Of a stretch of DNA of 64,000 nt, positions 62,701 through 64,000 are shown piece by piece; the first letter of the stretch is position 1, and each line of letters opens with the position of its first letter. A model generated the notes under the pieces. That model was not told the origin of the DNA. It did not search any database and worked only from the letters and a program-made list of their open reading frames with translations. Source of the DNA: Acanthornis magna (lineage: Eukaryota > Chordata > Aves > Passeriformes > Acanthizidae); NCBI GenBank assembly GCA_036785705.1, contig JAWUZG010001076.1, positions 124,001 through 188,000 on the forward strand. Reading direction: 5' to 3'. The position numbers and the translations under genes were made by a program.

Positions 62701-64000
62701 TCTGTCAGAGGAGTAATCCTCCACTCAGAGTCAGGTGAAGTTTCCCTAGAGCTGTGGCACAGTGGATCTGCCACCTACCTGTGGATGTTGGCGAGCTCCC
62801 AAATACTTTGGAGTTGAGTATGTGTGTCTAAGAGCCACTTTGAAAACATCAGGGCTAAAGATGTGGACAAGTCATTGTGCTTTTAAATAAGACATTATGG
62901 TCAGTGGTTTTTTTGTCTTCCATGTGATAATCATGGTCTTGTTAGATTTCCACATTCCCATGGGAATGAAGTTAGGATGTGCACAGAAATACTGCCGTTC
63001 ATTTTGTATTCTTTCCAGTGCGCTTTTCATCTACACATCATGGAGCAGAAAATGAGAGGCTTGCACTCCCCTAATTCTCACAGGGGATCATTAGGATTCC
63101 CCACTGTTGTCTAATCATGTGCTGTCCCATTGATGTGTAGTCAATTGCTGGGTAATTGTGTTTTGTGGAGTAGATCTCGCTTGAGTAAAGCAGTGTGTTG
63201 GCTTTAGTTCCGGGAAACTGGTATGGATTTTTAAGCTCTTAAATGAACAACAGATCATTCTGTGCTCCACAATGTATAAGCACAAAGTATGGAGGGAATA
63301 AGTAATGGAGAAAGGAACATTTAAAATTTATGTTTGCAGGTGGACTTGTGTGTGGAAGAAGTATCTCACATGCATGGCAAATCAGCTTATTTTTAATTTT
63401 TGAAATGCTGGAAGGAGTTTGTGAATAAGACTGCCAGTGGGGCTGCCTTAGCCACTGGAATATGCCTGTCATAACACACTGGGTTGAAGTTCCTGCTGTG
63501 AACTGGGGAGCTGTGAGGCCTGAGCAACACCAGGGAGAGTAAATGAGTGGTGTGGAGGAAAAAAGTTGTCTTCAAACTCTTTTTGTATTGTGTGCTCCTC
63601 ATGCTCTGAGCTGCAGTCGTTAGCCCACTGTGGGTGAATGGAGTAGAGTTCCAGCTGAAGCCGTGCTGTGTACCCAAGCTTCTTTGGTCTGGATAATATT
63701 GCTGAGTGTTTTCTGCAAGTTGAGGGAATGCAGGGCCCTGCAGTCTAATATTCAGGTATATATTAGGAAAAGAATCCCTTGGCACCAGGGCAGTTATGGC
63801 GAGCCCCATGATGTCTCATGGGCATAGGCCATTATTTATGAAACAAAACTTATAAAACAAAATCTCTTCCCCACAAAGTTATAGATGGCAGGGTGGAGGG
63901 AAAACTGACTCCTTTCACAGAAGTACCAAATTCACTGAATTCACCACATCGACTTCATTTTGTACGGTCTAGCTGGTTGGCCCAGAAAGTGCTTCTGTCT
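59768..64000. other. Gene-less stretch rich in conserved-element-like blocks
   Basis: No exon is supported. Several patches look like vertebrate conserved noncoding DNA: about 60200-60300 (GTGCAAAGGTTAATAAGAGC), 60550-60690 (CCCTCATGCAAATTAAGGCA with an octamer ATGCAAAT), 60890-61030 (GAAGCAATTATTTTTGCTAA), 62370-62460 (ATTTGACAGCCTTTGGTAAC) and 63080-63180 (GTCTAATCATGTGCTG). These are judged only by motif density and lack of repeat character. Confidence 0.35.

Noticed and set aside
1..64000. CRISPR arrays, tRNA or rRNA genes, bacterial operons, mitochondrial insertions
   Set aside because: No regularly spaced direct repeats, cloverleaf-type A/B boxes, ribosomal or mitochondrial gene sequence was recognised; the repeats point to a vertebrate nuclear genome.

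Overview
The window looks like ordinary, gene-poor, AT-rich nuclear DNA from a bird. The evidence is four clear CR1 retrotransposon pieces (the dominant LINE of birds and other sauropsids) and two long terminal repeats (LTRs) that I recognise by memory from avian genomes. One of these begins with a TGTCATGG/TTTAACCCC motif; the other ends in CCCGTGACAGTAACTGG... CAACCCACCA. No mammalian SINE or L1 was seen. There are no operons, ribosome binding sites or long open frames, so this is either intergenic DNA or the inside of a very long intron. No complete protein-coding gene could be supported. Open frames over 100 codons exist but are mostly explained by repeats or low-complexity DNA.

Layout. 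1-20.5 kb: mostly featureless AT-rich DNA with a CR1 3' end (314), a G-run able to form a quadruplex (5978), a CpG-dense block beside a polypyrimidine tract (6.87-7.33 kb), a second CR1 tail (7.47 kb), an AAT microsatellite (7.94 kb), an ATGCAT repeat (13.36 kb), an old CR1 copy (16.9-17.35 kb) and a tandem 37-bp duplication (18.3 kb). 20.58-21.9 kb: the best-preserved mobile element, a minus-strand CR1 with a damaged reverse transcriptase. 21.94-22.42 kb: a minus-strand 159-codon open frame of unknown origin next to it. 22.4-41.5 kb: nearly empty, with short tandem repeats and one conserved-element-like patch. 41.53-42.08 kb and 49.60-50.05 kb: two solitary retroviral LTRs without internal genes. 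57.2-58.9 kb: an A/C-rich tract and a G/T-rich tract in inverted arrangement, enclosing a minus-strand 116-codon open frame. 59.73 kb: a 34-base T run. 60-63.2 kb: AT-rich blocks that look like conserved noncoding DNA.

The most interesting, and least certain, observation is a pair of exon-like segments on the plus strand at 43892-43977 and 52729-52775. Both have good splice consensus sites and their reading phases fit each other. Joined, they would give a transmembrane segment followed by a strongly basic juxtamembrane stretch. I do not recognise the protein, and pseudoexons of this quality do occur by chance in 64 kb. No previously undescribed system is demonstrated here. The statements on families come from memory of consensus sequences, without any search.
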